From contig CABRZR010000011.1 in NCBI GenBank assembly GCA_902475535.1, positions 1 to 64,000 on the forward strand: a DNA stretch of 64,000 nucleotides, read 5' to 3'. This document shows positions 25,626 through 37,129 of this stretch, piece by piece. Under the pieces are notes generated by a model, which was given only the letters and a program-made list of their open reading frames with translations, was not told where the DNA came from and did not search any database. Both the position numbers and the translations under genes were made by a program. The DNA comes from QAMH01 sp900556425. GTDB taxonomy: Bacteria; Actinomycetota; Coriobacteriia; Coriobacteriales; QAMH01. Position 1 is the first letter of the stretch. The number at the start of each line of letters is the position of its first letter.

Positions 25626-25656
25626 GAGAAATCTCTCGAGCTTAGTGAGATTTCTC
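25626..25656. repeat. Inverted repeat GAGAAATCTC/GAGATTTCTC
   Basis: Perfect 10-base arms at 25626-25635 and 25647-25656. The arm sequence is the conserved outer end of the CTCGAAATGACA repeat family, so this looks like two truncated ends facing each other. It lies about 40 bases after the prfB stop and may terminate the secA-prfB transcript. Confidence 0.6.
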
Positions 25657-25694
25657 CGTTACGTTGCCTACGGCAGCTCCAGTCGATACGCCGC

Positions 25695-26798
25695 CTAGCT
25701 CGCTTCGCTGACGCGCCATTGATGATAGCCAACGACGAACTCGTCGATGTCGCCGTCGAAGACCGCGTCCACGTTGCCCGTCTCGACACCGCTACGCAGA
25801 TCCTTGACCATCTGGTAGGGATAGAGCACGTAATTGCGGATCTGGTTGCCGAAGGAGATCTCGTGCTTGGGGCCGCGCAGCTCGTCGAGCGCGTTGGCGC
25901 GCTTCTCCTGCTCGAGCTCGTAGAGCTTGGAGCGCAAAATGCCCATGGCCGTCGCCTTGTTCTGGAGCTGGGAGCGCTCGTTTTGGCAGGTGACGACGAT
26001 ACCCGTGGGCAAATGCGTGATGCGCACGGCAGAGTCGGTCGTGTTGACGCCCTGGCCACCATGACCCGAGGAGTGGTAGACATCGATGCGCAGGTCGCCT
26101 TCGTCGATTTCGACCTCTATGTCATCGGGCAAGACGGGCAAGACCTCGACACCACCGAAGGTGGTCTGACGACGCTTCTTGGCATCCGTCGGACTGATGC
26201 GCACGAGACGGTGCACGCCCTGCTCGCTCTTGAGCATGCCGTAGGCGTTATGCCCGCTCACGGTGAAGGTCGCGCGGTCGAGGCCGATAGCCTCGCCGGC
26301 AGGGGCGTCGTTGACGGTGACTTTCCAGTTCTTGCGCTCGGCGTAGCGCGTGTACATGCGGAAGAGCATCTCGGTCCAGTCCTGGGCTTCGAGACCACCC
26401 TGGCCGGGATTGATCGTCACGATGCAGTCACCGGAATCGAGCTCGTCGTCGAACCATGAGGACAACTCGAGCGCGTCGGCATTGGACGTAAGCGTTCTGA
26501 TGGACTCGATGACCTCGCCCTCGAGCTCGTCGTCACCCTCCATCGCGAGTTCGTTTGCCGTCTCGGCATCCTCGAGAAGCGAGACGGCGTTGTCGTACTC
26601 CGCGATCTCGTCACGCAACGCCGCGGCCTTGCTCATGATTGACTGGGCATGCTCCTGGTCGTCCCAGAAACCCGCCTGTGCCGATTGGCCTTCAAGGCCG
26701 GCGAGTTGCTCGCGCTTGTCGTCGATGTGCAGGTACGAGCCCATCTTCTCGATGCGCTCGCGCAGCATCGCAAGCTCCTGTGCGTGATTGTCTGCCAT
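25695..26798 (-). CDS. prfB: Peptide chain release factor 2
   Basis: Releases the peptide at UGA and UAA codons. It has the helical domain 1, the codon-recognition region around RLVRISPTDAKKRRQTTF and the catalytic loop SSGHGGQGVNTTDSAVRITH with GGQ. 367 residues is normal. The SPF tripeptide that defines RF2 reads SPT here (residues 202-204, codon ACG at 26187-26189). The frame runs unbroken through the GSYLHID region where many bacteria need a programmed +1 shift, so autoregulatory frameshifting is absent. It begins 11 bases after secA, as often in actinobacteria and Firmicutes. Confidence 0.95.
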   Translation of the reverse strand: MADNHAQELAMLRERIEKMGSYLHIDDKREQLAGLEGQSAQAGFWDDQEHAQSIMSKAAALRDEIAEYDNAVSLLEDAETANELAMEGDDELEGEVIESIRTLTSNADALELSSWFDDELDSGDCIVTINPGQGGLEAQDWTEMLFRMYTRYAERKNWKVTVNDAPAGEAIGLDRATFTVSGHNAYGMLKSEQGVHRLVRISPTDAKKRRQTTFGGVEVLPVLPDDIEVEIDEGDLRIDVYHSSGHGGQGVNTTDSAVRITHLPTGIVVTCQNERSQLQNKATAMGILRSKLYELEQEKRANALDELRGPKHEISFGNQIRNYVLYPYQMVKDLRSGVETGNVDAVFDGDIDEFVVGYHQWRVSEAS

Positions 26799-26809
26799 GC
26801 CTCGCTACC

Positions 26810-29566
<2,757 letters not shown>

Positions 29567-29711
29567 GATTCATGCCTTTATTTTTCTGAAACGATATTGG
29601 CGTCTGTACTACTTTAGCACAGGTCAGTAGTGCCCCTTCCTGACGAGTGGGGAACAAACGCATGCCCATAGAAGCCACACATCACGCACGCGCTGTCTCC
29701 ATCCTAAAAGG

Positions 29712-32384
29712 TCAGGGTGCTTTTTGGACAAGCGCCGCCTCCAGGCGCAAGAGCTCGGGATCGGTGGTCACGAGCGCATTGTAGAGCTCACGCGTCTCGA
29801 TGGATGGGTCGAGGCCGAGCGTTTCCTGCAGGTAGTCACGGCATGAGAGATAGGTCTTGATCGCCGGGCAGCGCTGGCCCGAGGCAATCTGCGCCTTCAT
29901 GAGCGCACGGTACACGTCCTCGCGCGTCTGCTCTTCCTCCATTGCCTTGCGCGCGAACCACAGGGCGATGCGCGTATCGCGTACCCGCAAAGCGCAATCC
30001 GTCGCCGCGACCATGGCATCGACGTAGAGCGCACGGTAGCGATCGCGTTGGGCGTTGATGGCCCGCACGCTACGCTCGCTGGGCACGAGGCCTCCCCGGT
30101 AGAGGGCCTCGATCTTTGCATAGGTGTCGAGCAGGTAGTTCGCGTCGTGATCCGAGACGAGCAGATGCCGCGCGAGCTGCTCGAACTCCGCGACGTCAGA
30201 GTGCACGTAGCGCGGATCGATGCGACAGAACTCGCCATTGCGTTCGAGGTAAGGCGCCTCCCCCACAATCGAGATACAGTTACCCCAGACGGTATAGAAG
30301 TTATCGAGCGCATGCGTGCGCGGCAGACCGGGCCATATCTGTTTGAGAAGGTCGTCACGCGGCACATCACGGCCGTGGTTGAGGACGAGCAGGGAGAAGA
30401 GCGCGCGGGCCTTCTTGCGCCACTTGCCCTCGCTCAGATAGCGCTCGCCAATGGTCACCTCGAAACCACCAAGCAGGCGCACGTACATCTCATCACCGGA
30501 CTTGTTGACGACGTTGGGCTTGGGGGCAGCCTTTCCGGCATTTTGCACAGAGAGCCCCTGAAGCTTCCACGGTATCGATGCGGACTCTCGACCACAGCAG
30601 GTGGCAAGCATCTCGAGCATGTGGGCAGCGCCGTCGAGGACCTTGGCATCGCGACGGTCCACGACGGGGCCGACCAACCCAAAGTACCCCGATCGCCACA
30701 TGTCGCAGACGAGCATCGCCTCGGTGAAGCTCGTCACGCCACGTCTGCGCATTCTGAGCACCGCATCGCAACCAAGGTTCTGGACCAGATGTCGCAGATC
30801 GGGACTATCGACATGCGCGAGCACGTGCAGGGCGACTCCGAACGCACGCGAGCTTCCAAGCATGTCGGCATGCTCGGTGAACAGCGCCCCGAGCTGCCGG
30901 GCACGTTGCCTGCCCGGTGCGCGACGCCCCTTGCTATACCGCGGGTCGCTCTCGGGATCATCGAGGCAAAACGCGCGGGCAAGCTCGGCATTCGTGCAGG
31001 AGTCGAGCACGCTCGTGATAAAGGAGAGCTCGCCAGGCGCCTTAATCTTCGGCGACAGCTCGTAATGCGTGGTGTCGATAATCGCATTCTCGTCGAATTG
31101 GGCAAGCGCGATGCGAGCCGCGACGCTCGCAACATCTGGTTTGTCGGCCGATTCTTGCATGGCAAGAACGTGCTGCGCGATATGGCACGCCTCGCGCGCA
31201 TCTCCCGACAAGCCGGATACCCACGCGTGAATCACCTGCAGTATGGAGCTATTTGCATACGTTGCATCGGGACAACGGTCAAGCAACGTCGAGACAAGAT
31301 GCGTCTCGCCCGCATCGAGAAAGTCCCAGCCCCGCTCGACAAGCCACGCGGCACAGCGCTCGTCGTTGCAGAAGGCGTCGATGATGATGGATCCACGTCG
31401 TAAGTCACCGCGTTTGAACAGCGCCCCGAGCACGCGCTCGGACAGCGAACAGGCGCCTTCGAGTACGACGCCTTCGAGCTTGTTGGCGAGGATCGCGCGT
31501 CTGAGATCGGTTAGCTCGAAATCCGCGACCTCGAATACGCCGGATACCGTATCGATGCCGAAGACGGGATAGTTACGCGCAAGCAACGCGATGTCCTCGC
31601 TCCTGAGCGTAATCCCGACGCCTTCGAGATCGCGCATGGTGCCCGTCTTGAACAGGAGCATGGCGAACATGCCGCGCACGAGATCGAGTGGGAGACGTTC
31701 GGAGAACAGCCCCTCGAGACACTCCTGCTGGGACAGCATGTTTGCGCCCCAGATAACCGAAGCCGCGCGTCCAAACAGCAGTTTACCGGCATCGATCCAG
31801 CGCTTCTTGCCGAATGCGCGACTACCGCCATCCTGCTCGGTTACCTGCCGCGGAGCACACTCTTGCTCGGTTGCGAGCAGTTCGACTGCATGTATGGAAA
31901 GGCAGTCAGCCTGCAGGGCGCTCAGAACATCGCACGAGGGCAGTGTCGTTGCGATGACCTCGATGCCCGCGTAGAGAGCCGCATCAACATGCCGAGAGAG
32001 GGCATGGGCGCGTTGCTCATGCAGCCAGGGCATGTTATCGAGAATGACGAGGCTCGCGCAGACATCGCCCTGCCGCACGATCATGTTCTCGTCCCTGTCG
32101 AGCGCGAGCAAGAAATCAGGGCTTGCGGCATCAATCCAGGTAACGGAACTCTCAGGGAAGAGGCGCTGCGCGTACTCACGCGCAAGCTCCGTCTTTCCGA
32201 AGCCGTGCGGCGCCATGATGAGGCGCAACGCATTGCGGTCTTGCAGCATCGTCGAAATGAGCACATCACGTTTGACGTGCGTCCCCAGAAGCGACGACAC
32301 CTGCAATTCTGCCGGATAGTCGAGCGAGAGATCCTCCCCTGTCTCTTCGGGTGTCTCGAAATCAAACGCAAGCTCCTCGACCAT
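29712..32384 (-). CDS. Large NTPase-coupled transcriptional regulator with BTAD domain
   Basis: An 890-residue regulator. The N-terminus has a P-loop (MAPHGFGKTELAREYAQRL, near residue 60) and a Walker-B-like strand SLVILDNMP, so a STAND/AAA-type NTPase domain. The middle (about 300-620) is helical and may form TPR-like repeats. The C-terminus has a winged-helix segment (MYVRLLGGFEVTIGERYLSEGKWRKKARALFSLLVL) joined to a BTAD helical domain (VHSDVAEFEQLARHLL ... ETLGLDPSIETRELYNALV), the order seen in SARP activators but placed at the C-terminal end as in MalT-like proteins. Target genes are unknown. It starts 15 bases after the small membrane gene, with which it is probably cotranscribed. Confidence 0.82.
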   Translation of the reverse strand: MVEELAFDFETPEETGEDLSLDYPAELQVSSLLGTHVKRDVLISTMLQDRNALRLIMAPHGFGKTELAREYAQRLFPESSVTWIDAASPDFLLALDRDENMIVRQGDVCASLVILDNMPWLHEQRAHALSRHVDAALYAGIEVIATTLPSCDVLSALQADCLSIHAVELLATEQECAPRQVTEQDGGSRAFGKKRWIDAGKLLFGRAASVIWGANMLSQQECLEGLFSERLPLDLVRGMFAMLLFKTGTMRDLEGVGITLRSEDIALLARNYPVFGIDTVSGVFEVADFELTDLRRAILANKLEGVVLEGACSLSERVLGALFKRGDLRRGSIIIDAFCNDERCAAWLVERGWDFLDAGETHLVSTLLDRCPDATYANSSILQVIHAWVSGLSGDAREACHIAQHVLAMQESADKPDVASVAARIALAQFDENAIIDTTHYELSPKIKAPGELSFITSVLDSCTNAELARAFCLDDPESDPRYSKGRRAPGRQRARQLGALFTEHADMLGSSRAFGVALHVLAHVDSPDLRHLVQNLGCDAVLRMRRRGVTSFTEAMLVCDMWRSGYFGLVGPVVDRRDAKVLDGAAHMLEMLATCCGRESASIPWKLQGLSVQNAGKAAPKPNVVNKSGDEMYVRLLGGFEVTIGERYLSEGKWRKKARALFSLLVLNHGRDVPRDDLLKQIWPGLPRTHALDNFYTVWGNCISIVGEAPYLERNGEFCRIDPRYVHSDVAEFEQLARHLLVSDHDANYLLDTYAKIEALYRGGLVPSERSVRAINAQRDRYRALYVDAMVAATDCALRVRDTRIALWFARKAMEEEQTREDVYRALMKAQIASGQRCPAIKTYLSCRDYLQETLGLDPSIETRELYNALVTTDPELLRLEAALVQKAP

Positions 32385-32399
32385 AGTGCATCCTCCCCC

Positions 32400-32657
32400 T
32401 CAGAACAGTGCTTCGCATGCGAGGGTGATGGTGCGCGACAGCGCCGAATCGGGCACGCAGATGACCGCGATTGCACAGATAAGCAACAGTATTCCGCAGC
32501 TTGACAGCAGGCATGACACGATAAGCAGCATGCGCGGCTGACGCAGCACATGCTCGCTTTGCCTCTCGGGAGCCCCTCCGCGTGAAAACCGGGAGAGACG
32601 TGCCATGACGGCTTGGGCGCTTTCGTGTGAAGGCGCAGGCGGAACCTCGATGCTCAT
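32400..32657 (-). CDS. Small membrane protein upstream of the BTAD regulator
   Basis: An 85-residue protein of unknown function. A polar N-terminal half (about 1-42) is followed by one long or two short hydrophobic segments (MLLIVSCLLSSCGILLLICA). AGGAG lies five bases before ATG 32657, supporting translation. The tight spacing to the NTPase-BTAD gene suggests a membrane partner or anchor for that regulator. Confidence 0.65.
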   Translation of the reverse strand: MSIEVPPAPSHESAQAVMARLSRFSRGGAPERQSEHVLRQPRMLLIVSCLLSSCGILLLICAIAVICVPDSALSRTITLACEALF

Positions 32658-32777
32658 CATTACTCCTCGCTATTGCTCTTGCGAGGAAGCAGGGTACCCG
32701 CCCTCATTATCTCGTCTCTACAAAATCATCTCGGCAAGATATGGTTTTTCTCAAACCATGATTTCGATCGGACGTCT

Positions 32778-33407
32778 CTACTCCACGACAGCGCTGATTT
32801 CGATATGCAGGTTCAGAAGCCGGGCGCCCTTGACATCGATAAGCACGTCGCGGCTTATCTTCTTGAATGCGTCCTTCTCTGACACGCCACACTCGATCAG
32901 CTTGTCGGTTGCGTCTTCGTCAAGGTCCAGCTGTATACCAACGTGCTTCGCCGTCTGCCAGCGGCCCGATTCGGCAAGATGCAATACATCGGCACGCGTA
33001 TTGTCATGCTCAATGAGCCTGCTCAGCTCAATGCTGACGTCAACACCGGTTTTTCCGTAAATGATGTTGTGGATTCCGCAGTACAAAACAAGGAAGGCGA
33101 GGAGCGGATCGCCCGCCTGGCGGTGCGTGCAGACGATGATAAGCCTGAGCCGCTCCGGATGGGATTCCTTCCGAAAGAATCTCTCGAGCCCAACGGCCAT
33201 GTCATCGGCATCTATGAAGTGCGCTTCGTCGATAATCGCAAGCGTGCCACCTGCCACAATCGTGTTGTGGAGCACGTCTTCGAGGGCGCCTTCCTGGTGT
33301 GGGTTAAAGCGCAGGTCGATGTCATCCCCGAGCACTGCCGTAAAGTATCCACTCCGCTCGTGCGTCGTCAAAACGACCACGTCGTTCGATGTGCGCCTCT
33401 TCTCCAT
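32778..33407 (-). CDS. Receiver-like (Rossmann-type) protein of unknown function
   Basis: A 209-residue soluble protein I do not recognise. The first 130 residues alternate strands and helices as in a response-regulator receiver: NDVVVLTTH (strand 1), GTLAIIDEAHF (strand 3 with an Asp at the phospho-site position), LRLIIVCTHRQAG (strand 4 with Thr) and HNIIYGK (strand 5 with a late Lys). The acidic pair expected after strand 1 is not obvious, so it may be a pseudo-receiver. The C-terminal 70 residues are helical and acidic. The start at ATG 33407 follows a GGGG-rich site. It is divergent from the tandem ribbon-helix-helix gene and upstream of the BTAD cluster. Confidence 0.6.
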   Translation of the reverse strand: MEKRRTSNDVVVLTTHERSGYFTAVLGDDIDLRFNPHQEGALEDVLHNTIVAGGTLAIIDEAHFIDADDMAVGLERFFRKESHPERLRLIIVCTHRQAGDPLLAFLVLYCGIHNIIYGKTGVDVSIELSRLIEHDNTRADVLHLAESGRWQTAKHVGIQLDLDEDATDKLIECGVSEKDAFKKISRDVLIDVKGARLLNLHIEISAVVE

Positions 33408-33515
33408 CTGCCCCATCCCCCTCATGATGACGCAAGCCTGCCCGTCGTACGCCTCCTTGCCTTATAATCCGCTCTGCGCATAACCGCGTGATGCCACTAT
33501 GAGACAGGAATGCAG

Positions 33516-33986
33516 ATGACCGGTAGACCGCAACGAGAGAAACCCAAGGAGACGATCCGGGCCGCCGTAAGCGAGGACATCTACGCTTCTGTGTTACCAC
33601 TGCTCAAGAACGATACGTTGACTTTCGCAAGCGTAAGTCAGCTTGTCGAGACCATTATCTTTCTATCCGAGCACATCTACGTGGCAGAACCCGATGATAG
33701 CTTTGTCATCGGTTTGGTGCGGCTGCGAGCGGACAGGGTTATCGACCAGATCAGGAACCCTCAGCTCATGGCATCGCGCTACATACACGTCACCCTTGAC
33801 GTGGACGCGGTGGGTTTTCTCGATTTGCTTGTGCGCAAGTACCCCATGCTCTTCAGAAATCGCAGCGAGGTCATAGAGCTTCTGCTCCTCAACATCGGTG
33901 AGGAGTGCGGCACGTCAAATGGCACGCGGTATTATGCCAGCAGACTGGCAGAGGTGCTCAGCCTGCATCCCGTGCACAAGCGATAG
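33516..33986 (+). CDS. Predicted tandem ribbon-helix-helix DNA-binding protein
   Basis: A 156-residue protein without a family I can name. Two segments have the ribbon-helix-helix pattern: TIRAAVSEDIYASVLPLL ... SVSQLVETIIFLSEHI at the N-terminus, and YIHVTLDVDAVGFLDLLV ... RNRSEVIELLLLNIGEE near the C-terminus. The second has the classic strand, helix, then R-S-E-V-I-E-L-L helix. A single chain with both could bind DNA as a pseudo-dimer. AGGA precedes ATG 33516. It is transcribed away from the receiver-like gene across about 110 bases and ends 11 bases from the convergent HEAT-like gene. Confidence 0.6.
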   Translation: MTGRPQREKPKETIRAAVSEDIYASVLPLLKNDTLTFASVSQLVETIIFLSEHIYVAEPDDSFVIGLVRLRADRVIDQIRNPQLMASRYIHVTLDVDAVGFLDLLVRKYPMLFRNRSEVIELLLLNIGEECGTSNGTRYYASRLAEVLSLHPVHKR

Positions 33987-33997
33987 AAGGTCGCGAG

Positions 33998-34636
33998 CTA
34001 CTTCTCTTCCTTAAGGCGCTTCTTGTGAGCGGCGACGATCTGCTCCGAGCGCATGCGCAGCGTGCCCGATGCGTTCTCGGAATCGAACTTCATGCGTTGG
34101 GCGAGCGCGGAACTCGTGGCAAGCGAGATATTTCCCTCGGCAAAGGCGACGAGCTGCATGAGCATGTCGGTGAACTCGGGATTACCGTGATAGCACTGGA
34201 TGGCCTCGTCGATCTGCGTCCAGACCTCTTCGGAATTATCGACCGAGGCACTACCGTAGCCACAGAAGAAGTGGAACGCGGCCTCGCGCACGAAGCCGTT
34301 CGTCTCGTCGTAGAGCGAGTCCTCCGCCGCGACGAGCACGTCCTCGTCATAGCGCTGGCCGGCCTTGCCCATCTGGTCGAGCGCGTGCAGAACTTCCCAG
34401 CGCGTCTGTGCTTCGGGCTTGGTCAGGCCACTGGCGATGTCATCGGCATAGGGAAGCAGAACGCTTGCGTCCTTGTCGGCGATGAGCGCGACGGTCGAGG
34501 CGGCCTTCTGGCGACGAATCCTGCTTGAACCGGCTATCTCCTGCGCGAGCGCATCGACAAGACTCTCGTCGGTAAGTGCCTGCTCGGCCAGCGCCTCGCG
34601 CTCCTCTGCCGTACCAATCTTCAGTTCCTCTGCCAT
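33998..34636 (-). CDS. HEAT-repeat-like helical protein
   Basis: A 212-residue soluble all-helical protein. The pattern VDALAQEIAGSSRIRRQKAASTVALIAD and TRWEVLHALDQMGK fits HEAT or ARM-type repeats, with conserved Arg-Arg/Ala and Trp-Glu positions; the C-terminus is lysine rich. Such proteins are scaffolds with no enzyme motif. It lies 36 bases after the citrate synthase gene on the same strand and is probably cotranscribed. Exact role unknown. Confidence 0.7.
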   Translation of the reverse strand: MAEELKIGTAEEREALAEQALTDESLVDALAQEIAGSSRIRRQKAASTVALIADKDASVLLPYADDIASGLTKPEAQTRWEVLHALDQMGKAGQRYDEDVLVAAEDSLYDETNGFVREAAFHFFCGYGSASVDNSEEVWTQIDEAIQCYHGNPEFTDMLMQLVAFAEGNISLATSSALAQRMKFDSENASGTLRMRSEQIVAAHKKRLKEEK

Positions 34637-34672
34637 ACGAGCACGCCCTTTCGCTTCTCGTTGTTTGTCTGT

Positions 34673-36088
34673 CTAGTCGTTGTAGAACGCCTGTACCTGA
34701 TCGATCTCTTCGACGACTTCTTCTTGCACCGCCTGCTCGCGCTCGTCCATGGAGATGTACGAACGCGTGCTGTTGATTGCCTTGTACGCGGGACGAATGA
34801 TGCGCTTGCCCTCGACGATTTCCTCGAAACGATGCGCCGCCCAGCCGGCCATGCGAGCCGTGGCGAACAACGGCGTGTACAGCTCCTCGGGAATGCCAAG
34901 CATCGTATACACGAGGCCCGAGTACATGTCGATGTTGGCGCAAATCGCCTTGCGCGAGCCACGCGCTTCCTCGAAGAGCTCGGGGGTGAGACGCTCGATG
35001 GTCTCGATGAGCTCGAACTCCTGCTGGTACTCCGTGCCGTCCGCGAGATCGCGCGCGTACTTCTTGCAGATGACCGCACGCGGATCGCTCAGCGTATAGA
35101 CGGCGTGGCCCATGCCATAGACGAGGCCGCTGTTATCGAAAGCTTCCTTCTTGAGGACGCGCCGTAGGTAATCGGCAACCTGGCCCTCGTCGTTGATGTC
35201 ACGCACCTGCTCCATGAGATCACGGCGCTGCTCGCTGACCTTGATGTTTGCGCCACCATGACGCGGTCCTTTGAGCGAGCAAATGCCACCGGCGTATGCC
35301 GAGTACGCATCGGTGCCACTTGAGGTGAGCACGCGCGTGGTGAAGGTCGAGTTATTGCCGCCGCCGTGCTCGGCATGCAGTATGAGCATGATGTCGAGCA
35401 TGCGGGCTTCCTCGGCCGTGTACTGCATGTCGTGGCGCAGCATGTAGAGGAAGGTCTCTGCAGTCGAAAGGCCTGGCTTGGGCGGATTGATGTACATGGG
35501 GCTGCCGGGGACGGTGCGTTGACGACTCGCCAGGTAGGACAAGGCGGCGATGCGCGGCAGGCGGCTCAGGAGCTGAACGGCAACCTCGATCTCGTGGCGC
35601 TTATTGATGGCGTCGATCTCGTCTGCGCCATCGGCGGCGTAGAGCATGAGCACGCTGCGTGCCATCATGTTCATGACGTTCCCGGACGGGTAGTTCATGA
35701 TGAGGTTGTTGACGAACCCGTTAGGCAAATCACGATAGCCGTCGATGGCAGCATTGAAGCGCTCGAGCTCGGCGCGCTTGGGCAGATCGCCCGCTATCAG
35801 AAGATACGCGAGTTCCTCATAACCCGAGCGGCCCTCGGTGGCGGCAGCATCGACAAGGTCCTCGATGTCATAGCCGCGCAGGGTCAGACGTCCCTCATCG
35901 GGCACGCGCACGCCTTCGTCCGTGAGATAACCATGCACGTTGGATATCGACGTGATGCCAGCCACGACGCCCGTGCCATCGGCATTGCGCAGACCGCGTT
36001 TGACATTGAAGTGGCTATAGTAGCTTTGGTCATAACCGCTATAGGCACCGAAGTGCTGAAAGACCTCGGATTCCTTTGAATCTGACAC
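34673..36088 (-). CDS. gltA: Citrate synthase
   Basis: Condenses oxaloacetate and acetyl-CoA. Catalytic landmarks: ILHAEHGGGNNSTFTTRV with the first active-site His, LKGPRHGGANIKV, GLVYGMGHAVYTLSDPRA with the second His, and the Asp within NIDMYSGLVYTMLGIP. 471 residues includes an N-terminal extension of about 45 residues compared with the Gram-positive short form. The start appears to be GTG 36088 with only a weak ribosome site. No other TCA gene is in the window, so it may serve glutamate synthesis. Confidence 0.95.
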   Translation of the reverse strand: MSDSKESEVFQHFGAYSGYDQSYYSHFNVKRGLRNADGTGVVAGITSISNVHGYLTDEGVRVPDEGRLTLRGYDIEDLVDAAATEGRSGYEELAYLLIAGDLPKRAELERFNAAIDGYRDLPNGFVNNLIMNYPSGNVMNMMARSVLMLYAADGADEIDAINKRHEIEVAVQLLSRLPRIAALSYLASRQRTVPGSPMYINPPKPGLSTAETFLYMLRHDMQYTAEEARMLDIMLILHAEHGGGNNSTFTTRVLTSSGTDAYSAYAGGICSLKGPRHGGANIKVSEQRRDLMEQVRDINDEGQVADYLRRVLKKEAFDNSGLVYGMGHAVYTLSDPRAVICKKYARDLADGTEYQQEFELIETIERLTPELFEEARGSRKAICANIDMYSGLVYTMLGIPEELYTPLFATARMAGWAAHRFEEIVEGKRIIRPAYKAINSTRSYISMDEREQAVQEEVVEEIDQVQAFYND

Positions 36089-36204
36089 GTGTTGCTCTTT
36101 CGCTTAGCATGCGCATGCGTGCTGCGCAGGGATTTGCAATGTAAGCGGCTATTATACTCCAGCATGATGCAGTGCCCGGTAACGGGAACGTGACAGGTGG
36201 GCGA

Positions 36205-36490
36205 ATACGACAGGCGATTGCGGGCTTGCTCTCGCACCCGACCACCAGACCGCAGCACGTGGCACCTACGAATGTTTTTGCCAGAAAATGTGCGTCTGTG
36301 ACTTCGTCAACAGCCACCACACCGCAATCCATGGCATTCCCGCCAAGTAATGTGCGTCGGTGTCTGTCCCGGCGACCACAGGGGCACATTTCGAGACACT
36401 CCCCAAGGCTTCTGCCAAAAAAGGTGCTCCCATGGCCGTACCCCCGACCATCACAGCACAAAACACGGCGCATTTCGAGGGACGGTGCCA
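36205..36490. repeat. Four degenerate units of about 60-72 bases, possible relic of a repeat-coding gene
   Basis: Units share a GCCA-A-AATGTGCGTC block (36280, 36342, 36414) and an ACCACA-C-GCA block (about 36241, 36313, 36375, 36448). On the minus strand the units translate, across two frames, to related peptides such as TDTDAHYLAG and EVTDAHFLAK. No intact gene is present in 36089-36526, the gap between gltA and recR; the gltA promoter must lie here too. Confidence 0.45.
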
Positions 36491-36526
36491 AGCGATGCGC
36501 ACTGGTGGCCGCGCTCGCCTATCTCA

Positions 36527-37123
36527 TTACAGCTCGCGGCGGGATTCGATGGCGCGGCCGAGCGTGACCTCATCGGCATATTCGAGTTCCCCGCCCACGG
36601 GAAGGCCGCTGGCCAAGCGCGTCACGCGAATACCGAGCGGCTTGATGATGCGCGCCAGGTAACTGGCCGTAGTTTCACCCTCGACATCGGGGTTCGTGGC
36701 GACGAGCACTTCCTCGACGGCCTCGGAGCCCAAGCGCGCCATAAGGTCGGCAATGTGCAAATCCTCGGGCATCGAGCCTTCCATGGGATTGATGACACCT
36801 CCGAGCACGTGATAGAGACCCTGATAGATTCCCGTGCGCTCGATGGCCTCGACATCGCGCGGTTCGGCGACGACGCAGATGGTCGCAGCCTCGCGTTGCG
36901 GGTCCGAGCAAATCGCGCAGAGCTCGCCCTCGGCGAAGTTATGACAACGCGGGCAGAGATGAATTGCCTTCTTGACGTCGACGATAGCCTCGGCAATGCC
37001 GAGCGCGACCTCATCATCGCTGGTCAAGAGCCAGTTGAGTATGCGCTGCGCGGACTTGGGGCCAATGCCCGGCATGCGCTCGATTTCCTCGAGCGCATGT
37101 TGAATGGAAGCTTCCTTCTTCAT
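36527..37123 (-). CDS. recR: Recombination mediator RecR
   Basis: Works with RecO/RecF to load RecA at gaps. The 198-residue protein has the N-terminal helix-hairpin-helix (LEEIERMPGIGPKSAQRI), a four-Cys zinc motif (LCPRCHNFAEGELCAICSD), the Toprim domain (ICVVAEPRDVEAIERTG ... VLVATNPDVEGETTASYLA) and the C-terminal Walker-B-like tail. It starts 6 bases after ybaB; the dnaX-ybaB-recR order is the classical one. No separate ribosome site is evident, so coupling to ybaB is likely. Confidence 0.97.
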   Translation of the reverse strand: MKKEASIQHALEEIERMPGIGPKSAQRILNWLLTSDDEVALGIAEAIVDVKKAIHLCPRCHNFAEGELCAICSDPQREAATICVVAEPRDVEAIERTGIYQGLYHVLGGVINPMEGSMPEDLHIADLMARLGSEAVEEVLVATNPDVEGETTASYLARIIKPLGIRVTRLASGLPVGGELEYADEVTLGRAIESRREL

Positions 37124-37129
37124 GGACGG

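Noticed and set aside
26700..26798. Programmed +1 frameshift in prfB
   Set aside because: The frame is continuous through the region where the shift usually occurs, with no CTTTGA-like site and no internal stop.
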